Of a stretch of 56,687 nt of DNA, positions 34,251 through 43,515 are shown in pieces; the first letter of the stretch is position 1, and the number at the start of each line of letters is the position of its first letter. The notes under the pieces are model-generated. The model was not told the origin of the DNA and ran no database searches. It saw only the letters and a list, made by a program, of their open reading frames with translations. The stretch spans positions 1 to 56,687 of the forward strand of contig JAGRHC010000018.1 in assembly GCA_020445145.1 (NCBI GenBank), given 5' to 3'. This stretch comes from Alphaproteobacteria bacterium (GTDB lineage Bacteria > Pseudomonadota > Alphaproteobacteria > Micavibrionales > Micavibrionaceae). Made by a program: the position numbers and the translations under genes.

Positions 34251-36089
34251 ATGACCAATCGCAGCGCACTGGCCACCGAAAGTGAAACCATGCCAGAAAA
34301 TCCTCTTACTTATCAAGACAAGCTTGCGTCTTTACGCCAAGAGATCAACAGGCAAGAGTTGAATGGATTTATTTGCCCCCGTACAGACGAGTACCAAAAC
34401 GAATTTCTCGCAGCTTGCGATGAAAGACTGGCATGGCTGACAGGCTTTACAGGCAGCGCCGGCACCGTCATAGTTTTGGAAGAAGGAGCAGTCACCCTGA
34501 GCGACGCACGCTATACCCTCCAGATGAAAGATCAAATTGACGCAAGCCTCTATGAAACGGCAGACGTCAGTGACATTTCCCCTGGCGAATGGGTCGCCGC
34601 AAACGCAAAGGCCGGGCAAGTCATCGGCTACGACCCCAGACTACACACACCGCGCCAGATCGAAACGCTTCACGCCGCTGTGGATAAAGCCGGGATAACC
34701 TTGAAATCGGTCGAGCATAACCCTGTGGATGCCATCTGGACAGGTCGCCCGGAAAAGCCCGCCGCCCCGGTCATTATGTTTCCTGAGGACCTTGCCGGGC
34801 AAAGCACAAAAGAGAAGCGCGAACTGATCGCACATGTTGTCCGCGAGACAGACGCGCGCTGCTGCGTGATAAGCCGCGGCGATTCCGTGTCATGGCTCCT
34901 GAATATGCGCGGAAACGATATGGATTATTCACCTCTGACCTTGTCCTGTGCGCTCGTCTACGAAGATTCTTCCATAGACTGGTTCATCGAGGAAAGCCGG
35001 GTGAGCAGTGAGCTGCGTGCATCTCTCGGGCCGGCCGTCATGCTCTTCCCACCCGAAGAACTCGAAGAACGCCTGTCCCGCGCCCACGGCCGGTCAGTCA
35101 TGATCGACCGCTCAAGCTCAAACGCATGGTTCGAAGAAACCCTCAAATCCTACGCTGTCGGAATTATCGACCACAAAGACCCTTGTATTGCACCAAAAGC
35201 AATCAAAACAGGGCAGGAGCAAAACGCAATTAAACAAGCCCATATCCGCGAAGGGGTCGCGCTCACACGTCTTCTCAAATGGTTGGACGAGCAGGGCGCG
35301 AGCGGCATCACCGAGCTTGATGTTGCCGATAAACTGGAACAATTCCGCAAAGCAGAACCCTCGTACCGAGGCCAAAGCTTCGCCACCATCGCAGGCTTCG
35401 GCCCGAACGGCGCAATTATCCACTACCGCCCCGAAGAGCAAACAAACCGGAAACTGGAAAACGGCTCCCTGCTGCTCCTTGATGCAGGCGGTCAGTATCT
35501 GGGGCAGGGGATCGCCGGAACCACGGATATGACCCGGACCATCGCAATCGGAAAACCATCGCAGCAAATGTGCGAAGACTACACCGCCGTCCTCAAAGGC
35601 CACATCGCCGTTGCCCGCGCCCGTTTTCCCATGGGCACCAAGGGCGTTCAGGTCGACGCACTGGCACGTAGCCCCCTGTGGGACGCAGGTATAGACTATG
35701 CCCACGGCACCGGCCACGGGGTAGGGTGCTTCCTGTGTGTCCACGAAGAGGCCGCCTCAATCTCCCCGCGAGGAGAAACGCCTTTTGAAGCCGGAATGCT
35801 GATTTCAAACGAGCCGGGCTGCTATCACGAAGGGCAGTATGGCATCCGCCTCGAAAATCTCGTCTTCGTTCGACAGGGGGCGAGATGCAAATCTACAGGA
35901 AAGTCCATGCTACAGTTTGAGACAATCACAAACGCGCCTTTTGCGCCGTCATTGATTATTTCAGAACATCTGGAAGCAGACGAAAAAGAATGGCTCAACA
36001 CATACCACAAAACAGTGATCGAGACGCTTTCTCCTTATCTGGATAACGCAGAGAAACTATGGCTCGCAAACCAATGTCAGGCAGTATGA
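34251..36089 (+). CDS. Xaa-Pro aminopeptidase (M24 family)
   Basis: The 612-aa aminopeptidase P-type protein cleaves an N-terminal residue followed by Pro. It has two creatinase-like N-terminal domains (about 1-310; FICPRTDEYQNEFL) and the C-terminal pita-bread domain: metal ligands Asp in LDAGGQYLGQGIAGTTDMTRT (about 410), His in GTGHGVGCFL (about 484), Glu in NEPGCYHEGQYGIRLENL (about 519 and 533). Length matches the eukaryote-type three-domain aminopeptidase P. The ATG at 34251 has GGAG 8 bases upstream; ATG 34290 is possible. Its promoter must lie in or beyond mipZ's start region because of the 36-base gap. Confidence 0.92.
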   Translation: MTNRSALATESETMPENPLTYQDKLASLRQEINRQELNGFICPRTDEYQNEFLAACDERLAWLTGFTGSAGTVIVLEEGAVTLSDARYTLQMKDQIDASLYETADVSDISPGEWVAANAKAGQVIGYDPRLHTPRQIETLHAAVDKAGITLKSVEHNPVDAIWTGRPEKPAAPVIMFPEDLAGQSTKEKRELIAHVVRETDARCCVISRGDSVSWLLNMRGNDMDYSPLTLSCALVYEDSSIDWFIEESRVSSELRASLGPAVMLFPPEELEERLSRAHGRSVMIDRSSSNAWFEETLKSYAVGIIDHKDPCIAPKAIKTGQEQNAIKQAHIREGVALTRLLKWLDEQGASGITELDVADKLEQFRKAEPSYRGQSFATIAGFGPNGAIIHYRPEEQTNRKLENGSLLLLDAGGQYLGQGIAGTTDMTRTIAIGKPSQQMCEDYTAVLKGHIAVARARFPMGTKGVQVDALARSPLWDAGIDYAHGTGHGVGCFLCVHEEAASISPRGETPFEAGMLISNEPGCYHEGQYGIRLENLVFVRQGARCKSTGKSMLQFETITNAPFAPSLIISEHLEADEKEWLNTYHKTVIETLSPYLDNAEKLWLANQCQAV

Positions 36090-36119
36090 GTCTGAACGAT
36101 ATGCAGCGCTAAAAAACGT

Positions 36120-37472
36120 CTATGGAGTAGTATTTGTTTGTTCGGTCGGCGCTGGCTGATCTGACTGAGCTTTAGCCTCTGTCTTTGCTCCATCGTCAGC
36201 GTTATTTTGAGCAGCTTGTTCAGTTTGGGGAGAAGCCTGTTCGCTTTTCTCTTCATCCTGAGGGACATCTTCATCGTCATCTTCTGACTCAATATCGGTA
36301 TCTGTACCGCCGACAACCTCATGAGCTTTTTCCGGATGAAATTCAACAGAGGAAATAATCGTCTTCAGAAGTGGAGAAAATACAAAATCCTCATCCCCCC
36401 GCACTTCTTGAACAACGACATATTTGCCTCTAAACATCGCCTGTAGATAAACCGTCATTTTGTATGGTTGTTCCACTGATGCGGGGATTTCAATCTTTGC
36501 ATAAGCAACCCTGCGATCTTTAAAGTCGCGGTAGGTAAGGTGAAAACCACCTCTGGTCATATTAATGTGGTATTTTGCGAGATGTTTGCTGTAGAGCAAA
36601 GCACGAATATCGTCATTATATACTTTCTTATCAAGAATATAACCGTAAATATCATATGTAGTCTTAAACCCTACAAGTGGATCGACATAAACAACATGCC
36701 CCCGCTCAATATTCGAAATAGTTCTATACTTAAAAGGCTTATCAACGAAAGGCTTTTTATTCGGTGGAAGATAGACAGTGTAGAGGCCATGAGGAGACTC
36801 ATATTTTTCCCATTCTTTTTTTATGTCACCTTCATCATTGAGAATGCCAGGGAAAACATGAATGGAATCGAAGTACATATCAGTTTTGTATGATTGTATC
36901 ACCCCCGGAGGGCCAGACATAACCTGCTGTATTCTTGATGAGTTGGTAAAAATAATTTTTACACGTAACCCTTTGGTCTCACCATTTTCGTTGAATGTAA
37001 AAATAAGCTCTTTAGCTTGGCTGTCTTTATCTTCCGTATCTTCCTCAAAATGTAGAGATGCATTCATAGATTCCATAGTTCTTATGTATGTAGCAGCTTC
37101 TTTTTTGACGAGTTCTGTCATTTTTGTTGGGCTGATAGGCGGTCCGAAGGTTTGGTCTATCTTGACGATGTATGTCTTGTCTTTAAGATCATCCGCGGTA
37201 TCTCCAATCGTGCTGACAATTTCATCATTATAGATGATGGATTCATTACTTAAACGGAATGGAACAATCTTTTCCTTATAATCCTTAGGGAAACGTACTT
37301 CAAAAGCATGTGTGCTGGAAGGATGATACTCCCATAAATCCTCTTCAGGAGTTTCATCAAATTGTGCGTAAGCTGAGTTAAGCGTTACCAAAACAAATGA
37401 AAGTGCCCCAAAAGATACAAAGAAGGCCGTAAGAGTAAACAGTCCCCAAAATTTTAATCTGTACTCGCTCAT
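36120..37472 (-). CDS. Large exported or anchored protein with two similar beta-rich domains and acidic tail
   Basis: Not recognised at family level. The 450-aa product has an N-terminal hydrophobic helix and AYA (about 15-38; possible cleavage near SAYA), then two beta-rich domains of similar outline. The first (about 55-205) ends in YKTDMYFDSIHVFP and the second (about 215-370) ends in LLKTIISSVEFHPEK. Both start with a VRFP/VYLP strand, recalling PsbP/DUF1795-like folds; the match is weak. The last 80 residues are Glu/Asp/Gln/Pro-rich and low in complexity. It is probably periplasmic. It converges with the aminopeptidase gene and has no clear partner. Confidence 0.65.
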   Translation of the reverse strand: MSEYRLKFWGLFTLTAFFVSFGALSFVLVTLNSAYAQFDETPEEDLWEYHPSSTHAFEVRFPKDYKEKIVPFRLSNESIIYNDEIVSTIGDTADDLKDKTYIVKIDQTFGPPISPTKMTELVKKEAATYIRTMESMNASLHFEEDTEDKDSQAKELIFTFNENGETKGLRVKIIFTNSSRIQQVMSGPPGVIQSYKTDMYFDSIHVFPGILNDEGDIKKEWEKYESPHGLYTVYLPPNKKPFVDKPFKYRTISNIERGHVVYVDPLVGFKTTYDIYGYILDKKVYNDDIRALLYSKHLAKYHINMTRGGFHLTYRDFKDRRVAYAKIEIPASVEQPYKMTVYLQAMFRGKYVVVQEVRGDEDFVFSPLLKTIISSVEFHPEKAHEVVGGTDTDIESEDDDEDVPQDEEKSEQASPQTEQAAQNNADDGAKTEAKAQSDQPAPTEQTNTTP

Positions 37473-37561
37473 GAATAAATGGACCTATATTTCCTTCAAA
37501 AACTAAACTTATAAACCAAGGATACATAAATTTTATTAAGATTGCATACCCCTGAAACAAA

Positions 37562-37591
37562 AAAACTGCTGACGAACCCGGCAGCAGTTTT
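37562..37591 (-). terminator. Rho-independent terminator of rpsU
   Basis: AAAACTGCTG (37562-37571) and CAGCAGTTTT (37582-37591) form a 10-bp stem with a 10-base loop. On the minus strand the stem runs into a T-rich tail. It lies about 20 bases after the rpsU stop. Confidence 0.85.
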
Positions 37592-37610
37592 CTTGGATTT
37601 ACCGCCGGTC

Positions 37611-37817
37611 CTAGAACCCGTCGCGGTCTCGCCGTTTACGTTCCATCTTGCGGGAACGGCGAATAGCCTCAGCCTTTTCGCGGGCCTTCTTCTCAGAAGG
37701 CTTTTCAAAGTTGCGACGAAGTTTCATCTCACGGAAGATACCCTCACGCTGCATTTTTTTCTTCAAAACGCGCAAAGCCTGATCGACGTTATTATCACGT
37801 ACGTTCACACTGACCAC
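37611..37817 (-). CDS. rpsU: 30S ribosomal protein bS21
   Basis: The 68-aa small-subunit protein helps initiation complex formation. It has the family core [21 protein letters not shown] then FREMK, and an Arg/Lys-rich tail. I choose GTG 37817 (reading [10 protein letters not shown]) over the in-frame GTG at 37826, because AGAGG lies 8 bases before it and family members begin 6-8 residues before RDNN. It has its own promoter and terminator, so it is monocistronic. Confidence 0.93.
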   Translation of the reverse strand: MVSVNVRDNNVDQALRVLKKKMQREGIFREMKLRRNFEKPSEKKAREKAEAIRRSRKMERKRRDRDGF

Positions 37818-37853
37818 AGTGCTCACCTCTTTCTAATGTAAAATTTTAAGTTC

Positions 37854-37869
37854 AATACAAAATTGTATT
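37854..37869. promoter_or_regulatory. Palindrome over the rpsU start region
   Basis: AATACAA (37854-37860) and TTGTATT (37863-37869) are exact inverted repeats 2 bases apart. The palindrome covers the last bases of the -10 box and the expected transcription start, so a repressor bound here would block rpsU. No regulator is identified. Confidence 0.35.
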
Positions 37870-37896
37870 ATAACAACGTTGCAAAGGTCTTAACAA
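37867..37896 (-). promoter_or_regulatory. Sigma-70-type promoter of rpsU
   Basis: On the minus strand, TTGTTA (37896-37891) and a perfect TATAAT (37872-37867) are separated by 18 bases. The expected transcription start lies about 7 bases after the -10 box, near 37860, giving a leader of about 40 bases. It is the clearest promoter in the window. Confidence 0.75.
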
Positions 37897-37950
37897 ATTT
37901 GCAGTTGAAATAAAAGGAAAAAATATCGCACAAAATCAAACTATACGGCT

Positions 37951-39567
37951 TTAAACTTGACGCGCCTTCAAATTCAACGCCGCATCCATCAGCGCCTTCG
38001 TATAATCCTGCTGAGGATTGTCGAAGATCTGTGCCGCAGGGCCGCTCTCAACCACACGCCCGTCTTTCATCACAAGGATATGATGCGCCATCGCCCGTAC
38101 CACGCGTAAATCATGACTGATGAACATATAGGATAGATCATGCTTCTCTTGCAACTCCCGCAAAAGAGCAACGATTTCCGCCTGCACCGAAACATCCAGC
38201 GCCGATGTCGGTTCGTCCAGCACCACGAAATCCGGCTGCAAAACCATCGCCCGCGCAATCGAAATACGCTGGCGCTGCCCCCCGGAAAACTCATGCGGAT
38301 AGCGGTGCCGCGTTTCCGGGTCCATATGGACGTCCATCAGGGCTTTGACAACAATCTCATCGCGCGCAATGGCAGATAAGTCCGGCCTGTGCACCTGCAA
38401 TCCCTCACCGATAATCCCGCCGACGCTCATCCGCGGAGACAGGGATGCATAAGGATCCTGAAACACAATCTGCATCCGGGCGCGCAAAGGGCGCATCTCT
38501 TTGCGGCCAAGATCGGAAAGATCGCTCCCCGAGAACACAATCTTGCCCTGCGCACTCAAAAGCCTGAGCAGGGCAAGGCCAAGCGTCGTTTTCCCCGACC
38601 CGGATTCTCCAACGACTCCCAGGGTTTCCCCCCTGCGCACCGTAAAGGAAATATCGTCAACCGCCTTAACCCACGCCAGTGGCTTGCCAAAAAAACTTTT
38701 CGCCTTGGGGAAGTAAACCTTAACCCCCGCAGCCTCCATCACAACTGGTGCTCCATCGGGAACGGCCCGCGCGGTCCCGGCAGGCCGCGCCGCCAGCAAC
38801 ATTTTCGTATAATCATGCTCCGGCTTGGCAAATAACGCCTTCGCCTCTTTCTTTTCGACAAGCTCCCCGTTTTTCATCACGCAGATTTCATCGGCCATTT
38901 TCTCGACGATTGATAAATCATGCGTAATCAGCAACAGCCCCATATTCAGATCTTTTTGCAAATCCTTCAAAAGATCAAGAATCTGCGCCTGAACCGTTAC
39001 ATCCAAAGCCGTCGTCGGCTCATCAGCAATCAAAAGTTCCGGGTTATTCGCCAGCGCCATAGCAATCATCACCCGCTGCCGCTGCCCGCCCGAAAGTTCA
39101 TGCGGATAAGAATTCAGCCTGTCCTTCAAATTGCCAAGGCCGACTTTTTCCAGTAATTCGCGAACGCGCGTCTTCGCCTTTTCACCAGTCATCCCCTGAT
39201 GCACGCGCAAAACTTCGGCAACCTGCCGCTCAATCGTATGAAGAGGATTGAGCGCGCTTTGCGGCTCCTGAAAAATCATGCCCACCTGTGCGCCGCGAAT
39301 TTTGCGCATAAATTTCTCGTCCTTATCGAGGATTTCCTCCCCCTCGAATAAAATAGAAGATCGCTCGGAATGAAACGTCGCAGAGGAGGGGAGAAGCTTG
39401 AGAATCGAAAGCGCCGTCACAGATTTACCGGACCCGGATTCCCCGACCAGAGCCGTCGTCTTGCCACGGTACAAGTCAAAACTGACATCTTTCACGGCCT
39501 CAAAAACACCCCCCGGCGTACGGAAGGAAATATCAAGGTTCTTTATCTCGACGATTTTTTCAGGCAT
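37951..39567 (-). CDS. yejF: Oligopeptide/microcin-C-type ABC transporter, double ATP-binding protein YejF
   Basis: The 538-aa protein has two nucleotide-binding domains in one chain, as in YejF/DppD-DppF fusions. Domain 1 has GESGSGKS (42-49), [15 protein letters not shown] and DEPTTALDV; domain 2 has GESGSGKTT (near 318), [14 protein letters not shown] and DEPTSALDV. Each domain ends in an oligopeptide-binding C-terminal extension. It powers peptide uptake with inner-membrane permeases YejB and YejE, which lie 13-17 kb away at 52735-54882 on the same strand. No substrate-binding YejA is in the window. It is divergent from the ThiE-like gene, 49 bases apart. Confidence 0.9.
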   Translation of the reverse strand: MPEKIVEIKNLDISFRTPGGVFEAVKDVSFDLYRGKTTALVGESGSGKSVTALSILKLLPSSATFHSERSSILFEGEEILDKDEKFMRKIRGAQVGMIFQEPQSALNPLHTIERQVAEVLRVHQGMTGEKAKTRVRELLEKVGLGNLKDRLNSYPHELSGGQRQRVMIAMALANNPELLIADEPTTALDVTVQAQILDLLKDLQKDLNMGLLLITHDLSIVEKMADEICVMKNGELVEKKEAKALFAKPEHDYTKMLLAARPAGTARAVPDGAPVVMEAAGVKVYFPKAKSFFGKPLAWVKAVDDISFTVRRGETLGVVGESGSGKTTLGLALLRLLSAQGKIVFSGSDLSDLGRKEMRPLRARMQIVFQDPYASLSPRMSVGGIIGEGLQVHRPDLSAIARDEIVVKALMDVHMDPETRHRYPHEFSGGQRQRISIARAMVLQPDFVVLDEPTSALDVSVQAEIVALLRELQEKHDLSYMFISHDLRVVRAMAHHILVMKDGRVVESGPAAQIFDNPQQDYTKALMDAALNLKARQV

Positions 39568-39616
39568 AAGCGCTTCTTACCAGAGTTTTTGTAACATCAG
39601 GAAAGCATAAACAAAC

Positions 39617-40267
39617 ATGAGCGACAAGAGCGGAAGCCCACCCTGCGGGATTTATGTACGGATAGATGACTACAAAGACATGCAAGGCCGCATCACCGCC
39701 CTGCGCCAGATGGCCATGGTCGTCAACCGCGCTTCCGGCTATGAAAAAAACATGCACGTTGTCGAATTTACCCTGAAACTGGAACACATGCAGGAAATTA
39801 AAGATCTGATCGCACTCATGCAAAACGAAGGCTTCGTAACTATACTCAAAGACTGCCAGCCCAAAAGTGAAAAGGATATTCTTGGTGCAGACGGCGTACT
39901 CCTCGACAAATCAGCGGATATCGAGAACATAAGAAGCCTTTTGGGGGATGACCCGATTATCGGTCTGAATTACGCGAATGAGTTCCAAAAACCGGAACAG
40001 GCACTAGATCAGGACATCGATTTCATCGCCCTCCCACCCGACCTTGGAATCGTCCAGTGGTGGGCCGCTCAAACAGATATCCCCGCGCTGGTAAGCGGAA
40101 GTCTGACCAACGACACATGCGGAAGCTTCGCACGTGCGGGAGCAAGCTTTGTAGATGTTGGCGCCTATATCTTCGGACAGGAAAAAGGCGTTATGCAAGG
40201 GACAATCAATGCACTCTACGCACTGGACCTCGCCGCAGAGGTTCAGAAAAAGGGAGGAATACATTAG
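39617..40267 (+). CDS. Thiamine-phosphate synthase (ThiE)-like barrel protein
   Basis: The 216-aa protein fits a small TIM barrel like ThiE: a strand at GIYVRIDD, GADGVLLDKSADIENIR (ThiE usually has GADGVHLGQ), IGLNYANE, then IPALVSGSLTNDTCGSFARAGASFVDVGAYIF. The ThiE catalytic and pyrophosphate-binding residues are only partly present; the HLGQ Gln is replaced (LLDK). It may be a divergent or non-catalytic member, so I do not give a gene symbol. It is divergent from yejF; there is no other thiamine gene in the window. A weak ribosome site (AAAC) precedes the ATG. Confidence 0.6.
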   Translation: MSDKSGSPPCGIYVRIDDYKDMQGRITALRQMAMVVNRASGYEKNMHVVEFTLKLEHMQEIKDLIALMQNEGFVTILKDCQPKSEKDILGADGVLLDKSADIENIRSLLGDDPIIGLNYANEFQKPEQALDQDIDFIALPPDLGIVQWWAAQTDIPALVSGSLTNDTCGSFARAGASFVDVGAYIFGQEKGVMQGTINALYALDLAAEVQKKGGIH

Positions 40268-40335
40268 AAATAAAATCTTGAATTATTGATCTGGTTGATG
40301 TTACGTAAAAAAATACTCGAAATTATAGGCAGAAA

Positions 40336-40638
40336 ATGGATTTAAAATTATTAGAGGGCATTACAAATTTATTCAGGATAAAAATGAATACCAACGGTTT
40401 TAAGTATGGAAGAGGAGACAGCGTATTAGTCAACATGTGGGATTCAGGGAAGCACATACCTGCAAAAGTAACAGGTTTAAACGATCCTGGCGGTATGGAT
40501 GTAGTACATCTGGACGATGGGGCTGGTAAAAAGTTTGATATGGTCAAGCGTTACATACTACCGCCAGATGCGGATGTTACAGGTATCGTAGGGAATTGGG
40601 CCGAATGTTATCCTGAACATGAAGAATTAAGAATCTAA
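40336..40638 (+). CDS. Small hypothetical protein, 100 aa
   Basis: Not recognised. A short helix at the start, then a compact Gly/Asp-rich beta-like core (YGRGDSVLVNMWDSGKH; VTGLNDPGGMDVVHLDDGAGKKF) and an acidic end (CYPEHEELRI). The pattern could be a small SH3-like barrel. An AGGCAG-like purine run precedes the ATG. It converges with the arsC-like gene with 2 bases between stops. Confidence 0.55.
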   Translation: MDLKLLEGITNLFRIKMNTNGFKYGRGDSVLVNMWDSGKHIPAKVTGLNDPGGMDVVHLDDGAGKKFDMVKRYILPPDADVTGIVGNWAECYPEHEELRI

Positions 40639-40640
40639 CT

Positions 40641-40988
40641 TTACAAAATTTCCTGCACAGCTTCAGGAGGGCGACAAATCCGTGCACCCTTCGGCGTAAT
40701 CACAATCGGACGTTCGAGCAAAATCGGGTTCATGGCAATCGCCTGTAAAATTTCCTCCTTATTGCTTTTGGACGATAATTTACAAGCCTTGAACTCAAAC
40801 TCTTTCGTCCGCACCATGGCCACTGGAGTAGGGCATTTCAAGCGATCATAGAGCTTTTCAATCTGTTCCAACGTCGGCGGGTTTTTCAGATATTCAATGA
40901 TATTCGGCTCAATCCCCGCATCGCGAATATACTGAAGCGCCTGCCGTGACTTGCTGCAACGCGGATTGTGATAAATCGTAACAGTCAT
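40641..40988 (-). CDS. ArsC-family (glutaredoxin-dependent) arsenate reductase-like protein
   Basis: The 115-aa thioredoxin-fold protein has the ArsC/YfgD active site HNPRCSKSRQAL with C11, IIEYLKNPP, and the closing block RPIVITPKGARICRPPEAV. The C-terminal Arg residues that position arsenate in ArsC are represented. Family members reduce arsenate or have other redox roles; no other ars gene is near, so arsenic function is unproven. It lies last in the run PhnA-like, argH, 187-aa gene, arsC-like. Confidence 0.88.
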   Translation of the reverse strand: MTVTIYHNPRCSKSRQALQYIRDAGIEPNIIEYLKNPPTLEQIEKLYDRLKCPTPVAMVRTKEFEFKACKLSSKSNKEEILQAIAMNPILLERPIVITPKGARICRPPEAVQEIL

Positions 40989-41009
40989 AATGAGATCAAC
41001 CCAACAGAA

Positions 41010-41573
41010 TTAGTGATAAGGCGGTGTTTCTTCAAAAGTAAAATCATAATCTCGATCACCTTCAACACGATTGAAAGCATCATAAACGCTATGAAATTCT
41101 TGAGCCGTACACCCCAGTAAATCTGGAACGCCCTCAGAATCTTTATGTAGCCCCAGTTCATAAAGTGCCTCATCAAGATGAACAATAAATGCCAGGGAAA
41201 CGGGATTACTCGCCTCAGAAGCCATACCCTCCCAAGCTTTTCTGGCAAAATGCTTATGAACCTTTTGCGCTGCCTCATATAAACCTTCCATGTTCGCGCC
41301 CGTATTTTTTACAAGCGCAGCATCAAGATTTCTTTGATACTCTTTCGTCGGTTTAATCTTGTGATCAAAAGGGGGTGAAACATGCCCGGATTTAACAAGA
41401 AGTTCACAAAAGTAAGAGTAGGAATAGTTTGGCTGTTCGAACATATTGAGGGCAGGGGTATCCTCGCCCCGATCCAGCTTGCCGGAATAATCAAGAATAT
41501 CCCGCGCAATCGCGCAAGCTCTATCAAAATCAGAGGGAACGCCTGCCGCCCCCTCATAAGTTTTACGAACCAT
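41010..41573 (-). CDS. Hypothetical protein, 187 aa
   Basis: Not recognised. A soluble, helical protein with a Tyr/Phe-rich middle (FEQPNYSYSYFCELLV) and an acidic/aromatic C-terminus (DRDYDFTFEETPPYH). It has three cysteines. It starts inside the argH stop (TAATG, 1-base overlap), so it is translated directly after argH, and it is followed 21 bases later by the arsC-like gene. A role in the arginine pathway is not indicated by any motif. Confidence 0.65.
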   Translation of the reverse strand: MVRKTYEGAAGVPSDFDRACAIARDILDYSGKLDRGEDTPALNMFEQPNYSYSYFCELLVKSGHVSPPFDHKIKPTKEYQRNLDAALVKNTGANMEGLYEAAQKVHKHFARKAWEGMASEASNPVSLAFIVHLDEALYELGLHKDSEGVPDLLGCTAQEFHSVYDAFNRVEGDRDYDFTFEETPPYH

Positions 41574-42892
41574 TACTTCCGGGCCTTTTTTACACTCAAA
41601 ACACGATAAATATCGTCATTAATCCGAGATTCTACAGCCTTCATCTCATCAAGCGCAAGTTCTTCAAGCTTACAGCCCTTACGCTCCGCCATTTTAACAA
41701 TAGCCCCCGTCACATGGTGAGCCTCACGGAACGGCAAGCCCAAAGTCATCACCAGCCAGTCCGCAAGCGCGGTCGCCGTCGTATAGCCCATCTCCGCCGA
41801 CTGAAGCATCTTGTCCGTATGGAACGTCGCTGTCTCCATCATCCCCTTGATTGCCTGTAGACAAAGGGAAATCGTATCGTAAGAGTCAAAAACCGGCTCT
41901 TTGTCCTCTTGCAAATCCTTGTTATACGCGAGCGGTAAGCCTTTCAGCACCGTCATCATCTGGATCAGATTGCCTATCAATCGCCCGGTCTTCCCGCGCA
42001 CCAGCTCCGCCGCGTCCGGGTTCTTCTTCTGAGGCATGATCGACGACCCGGTGCTCCAGGAGTCAGACAGCGTAATAAAGCCGAACTGCGGCGTCGCCCA
42101 GAGAATAATCTCCTCCGCCAGCCGTGACAGATTAAGCCCGCACTGCGCGCATGCGAACAAAAACTCTGCCGCAAAATCCCGCGCCGAAACAGCGTCCAGT
42201 GTATTTTGCATCGGCCTGTCAAAGCCCAGAGCCTGCGCCGTATAATTTCGGTCGATCGGGTAGGGGGTTCCCGCAAGAGCCGCCGCTCCAAGCGGACACT
42301 TGTTAATCCGCTTGGCAAGATCCCGCAAACGTGTTTTATCCCGGTTGAGCATATGCGCATACGCCTCAAGATGAACCCCGAGCGTAATCGGTTGCGCCGC
42401 CTGCAAATGCGTAAAGCCCGGCATCACATCGTTTTTATGCTTCTCGGTCAGGTCCTCAAGCGTATCCTGCAAAGTCTCGATAAGCTGAAATAGTTCCTGC
42501 GAAGCCTCACGCACCCACATACGAAAATCTGTCGCAACCTGATCGTTTCGGCTCCGCGCCGTGTGAAGCCTCCCGGCGACATCCCCGATAATCTCTTTGA
42601 GGCGCGCCTCGACATTCATATGAATATCTTCAAGGTCTTCGCGGAAGACAAATTCCCCGCGCTCGATCTCAAGGGCAACCTGCTTCAAGCCCTTCACAAT
42701 CGCAGCAGAGTCTTTTTTAGGAATAATCCCTTGCAAACCAAGCATCTCCGCGTGGGCAATCGACCCGCGAATATCCTGCCGCCACAAACGCTTGTCCACG
42801 TTAATCGAGACATTGATCTGCTGCATAATATCGGCCGGCCTGTCCTCAAACCGCCCGCCCCACATCGTATTTGTGATCTTCTCTTTGCTCAT
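41573..42892 (-). CDS. argH: Argininosuccinate lyase
   Basis: The 439-aa enzyme splits argininosuccinate into arginine and fumarate. Family signatures are visible: MWGGRF at the start, TARSRNDQVATDFRMW, the HLQAAQPITLG block (His and Gln), and the flexible signature loop SSIMPQKKNPDAAELVRGK. It is near normal length (about 460). It is one base after the PhnA-like gene stop and overlaps the following 187-aa gene. It is separated from argG by the divergently read DedA gene, so it lies in a different operon from argG-argF-argD. Confidence 0.97.
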   Translation of the reverse strand: MSKEKITNTMWGGRFEDRPADIMQQINVSINVDKRLWRQDIRGSIAHAEMLGLQGIIPKKDSAAIVKGLKQVALEIERGEFVFREDLEDIHMNVEARLKEIIGDVAGRLHTARSRNDQVATDFRMWVREASQELFQLIETLQDTLEDLTEKHKNDVMPGFTHLQAAQPITLGVHLEAYAHMLNRDKTRLRDLAKRINKCPLGAAALAGTPYPIDRNYTAQALGFDRPMQNTLDAVSARDFAAEFLFACAQCGLNLSRLAEEIILWATPQFGFITLSDSWSTGSSIMPQKKNPDAAELVRGKTGRLIGNLIQMMTVLKGLPLAYNKDLQEDKEPVFDSYDTISLCLQAIKGMMETATFHTDKMLQSAEMGYTTATALADWLVMTLGLPFREAHHVTGAIVKMAERKGCKLEELALDEMKAVESRINDDIYRVLSVKKARK

Positions 42893-42893
42893 G

Positions 42894-43352
42894 CTAGCCC
42901 TTCTTTACAAAACAACTCTTCAACACCAGCCCCTTAACCTCCTTCGTGCGGCAATCAATTTCCGCCGGATCGGAGGTCAGACTGATATTTTTGATAAGCG
43001 TCCCGCGCTTCAGCGTCACCCCGGCGCCCTTGACCGGCAGGTCCTTGATCAAGGTCACAGTGTCGCCATTGCTCAGCGCTGTCCCGTTCGCATCCAGTGT
43101 TGGTGCATTCTGCCCGCCGGCATCCTGACCTTGCCAACTGTCCGCCGCAACACCCCAGTCTGTTTCCGCCATCGCCTTGGCATCCTCGTCCGTCATAGAC
43201 CAGACCTCAAACAGGGCAGGGGAAGCAGGCGTGCTATGCCCGCAAAGATACCACCCATCCGAATCCGCATCGAACACAACCGAGAGGCAGGAAACGCCAT
43301 CCTTTTGAAATTCAGCAGAGACATTCGCTATAATTTGTTTAGAAGCGGGCAT
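42894..43352 (-). CDS. Protein with C-terminal PhnA (YjdM) domain but no N-terminal zinc ribbon
   Basis: The 152-aa protein has a C-terminal PhnA domain (about 80-150): DANGTALSNGDTVTLIKDL, VKGAGVTLKRGTLIKNI, then LKSCFVKKG. The N-terminal 75 residues lack the four-cysteine zinc ribbon of typical PhnA and instead read VSCLSVVFDADSDGWYLC then DEDAKAMAETDWGVA, a different small domain. The PhnA domain's function is unclear despite its name. It sits directly upstream of argH (1-base gap). Confidence 0.7.
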   Translation of the reverse strand: MPASKQIIANVSAEFQKDGVSCLSVVFDADSDGWYLCGHSTPASPALFEVWSMTDEDAKAMAETDWGVAADSWQGQDAGGQNAPTLDANGTALSNGDTVTLIKDLPVKGAGVTLKRGTLIKNISLTSDPAEIDCRTKEVKGLVLKSCFVKKG

Positions 43353-43515
43353 ATCAATTGATCCGGTTTTTTTAGTGGAATATTACGCGTCCTCATAACT
43401 ATAGGGAAAAGACAGCCTGCGCAAGATTTGCAAGCCAGAAAGCTGGTAACTTTTTAAGATTTAGCGTTCCCATTCGCCGTAACGGTGCTATAAAAAGAGA
43501 AGCGGAGGACAGCGT

